Shown piece after piece: positions 13,113-13,785 of a stretch of DNA of 13,785 nt. Under the pieces are notes generated by a model. The model saw nothing but the letters and a program-made list of their open reading frames with translations, made no database searches and was not told the origin of the DNA. The translations under genes and the position numbers were made by a program. Numbering within the stretch: the first letter of the stretch is position 1; every line of letters starts with the position of its first letter. The DNA comes from JACVRM01 sp046262315 (lineage in GTDB: Bacteria > Actinomycetota > Thermoleophilia > Gaiellales > Gaiellaceae): the NCBI GenBank assembly GCA_046262315.1, contig JBHEMZ010000044.1:1-13785 (forward strand). The letters are read 5' to 3'.

Positions 13113-13785
13113 TCGTTCGCCCCTCCTCTCTCCGTCGCCGCAGCAGCCGCAGGCTCCTCGGCAACCGCCGCCGCGGGATCGGCCTCGGGCTCCTCGACGT
13201 GCTCAGCGGGAGCGACCACCTCGTACTGAGGGTCGGCCGCCACTTCCTCGACGCTACGTACGCCCTCGGCCTCCTCCTCGGGCTCGGCGCCGCGCTGCGT
13301 GAACTCCGCCTGGGAGACGCGCTGCCGCCCCACCTCGACCCCGTTCGCGATCACGCGCACGACGAGCTCGCACGACCGGATGGCGTCGTCGTTGCCCGGC
13401 ACGACATAGTCGGCTTCGTCGGGATCGCAGTTCGTGTCGACAAGGGCGACGATCGGCAGTCCGAGGCGCCGCGCCTCCCGCACCGCAAGCTGCTCGGTAC
13501 GAAGGTCGACGATGAAGACGGCGTCCGGCTGGTCGCGCATGTCGGCCACGCCTCCCAGATTCGCCTCGAGCTTCGCGAGCTCCGCGATCATCGCGATCCG
13601 CTCCTTCGCCGGCAGCAACTCGAGCTGCTCCTCGTCGCGGAGGCGCCGCAGCTCGTGCAGGCGTTCGATACGCGCCGAGATCGTGCGCCAGTTGGTGAGC
13701 AAGCCGCCGAGCCACCGGTGATTCACGTACGGCATGCCGACCCGGGCTGCGTGCTGCGAGACCGCATCCTGGGACTGCTTCTTGG
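13109..13785 (-). CDS. rpsB: 30S ribosomal protein S2 (5' part outside the window)
   Basis: Small-subunit protein at the head-body junction, required for mRNA and S1 docking in many bacteria. The window holds the last 224 residues, starting KKQSQDAVSQHAARVGMPYV; roughly the first 70-80 are missing. Family blocks are NHRWLGGLLTNWRTI, KLEANLGGVADM, PDAVFIVDLRTEQLAVREAR and the signature LGLPIVALVDTNCDPDEADY followed by VVPGNDDAIRS. After the conserved domain comes a tail of about 65 residues rich in Glu, Ala and Val (from QAEFTQRGAEPEEEAEG to the end), probably disordered and longer than in E. coli S2. The order rpsB-tsf-pyrH-frr is the classical bacterial one. Confidence 0.97.
   Translation of the reverse strand, partial: KKQSQDAVSQHAARVGMPYVNHRWLGGLLTNWRTISARIERLHELRRLRDEEQLELLPAKERIAMIAELAKLEANLGGVADMRDQPDAVFIVDLRTEQLAVREARRLGLPIVALVDTNCDPDEADYVVPGNDDAIRSCELVVRVIANGVEVGRQRVSQAEFTQRGAEPEEEAEGVRSVEEVAADPQYEVVAPAEHVEEPEADPAAAVAEEPAAAAATERGGANE

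Noticed and set aside
11461..13229. Long plus-strand frames (about 400 codons each) opposite pyrH and tsf
   Set aside because: They are antisense shadows of clear housekeeping genes, caused by GC-rich codon use; their translations are low-complexity with no family motifs.

Overview
This GC-rich window looks like an Actinomycetota chromosome or metagenome contig. Gene order and the style of the proteins suggest a deep lineage such as Thermoleophilia, but that placement is inferred and not proven here. The window has two unlike halves.

Left part (1 to about 3190), accessory in character. It opens with the 3' end of an IS21-family element: the istB C-terminus plus the element's right end with two copies of a terminal repeat. 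Next comes a plus-strand gene for a secreted GH26-like glycoside hydrolase with five C-terminal IPT/TIG domains, the last two being a 240-bp tandem duplication. A roughly 500-bp stretch follows that holds only a decayed coding remnant, possibly integrase-like. A strong bidirectional terminator and a tRNA-Pro(GGG) gene on the minus strand close this part. An IS end, a surface-type enzyme and a possible integrase relic beside a tRNA fit a strain-variable island edge.

Right part (about 3370 to the end), all on the minus strand. In transcription order it reads rpsB (5'-truncated by the window) - tsf - pyrH - frr - [265-bp repeat-rich gap] - uppS - cdsA - dxr - rseP - [175-bp gap] - ispG - [253-bp hairpin-rich gap] - proS - small XRE-type regulator. 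Most neighbours overlap by 1-11 nt, so translation is probably coupled. The cluster joins translation (S2, EF-Ts, ribosome recycling factor, ProRS), pyrimidine nucleotide supply (UMP kinase), the MEP isoprenoid pathway (Dxr, IspG), the undecaprenyl carrier for the cell wall (UppS), phospholipid synthesis (CdsA) and intramembrane proteolysis (RseP).

The most interesting regulatory pattern is that all four genes of this cluster with a non-coding gap upstream (uppS, dxr, ispG, proS) lack a Shine-Dalgarno sequence. Each instead has a TAnnnT -10-like hexamer 8-9 nt before its start codon, as expected for leaderless mRNAs. Other points of note are an EF-Ts whose TDFV motif reads TEPV, an RseP with a long insert before its second membrane segment, a possible 30-residue Cys-containing small ORF between rseP and ispG, and an XRE regulator coupled to proS. 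I found no CRISPR array, no complete mobile element and no clear novel defence system.
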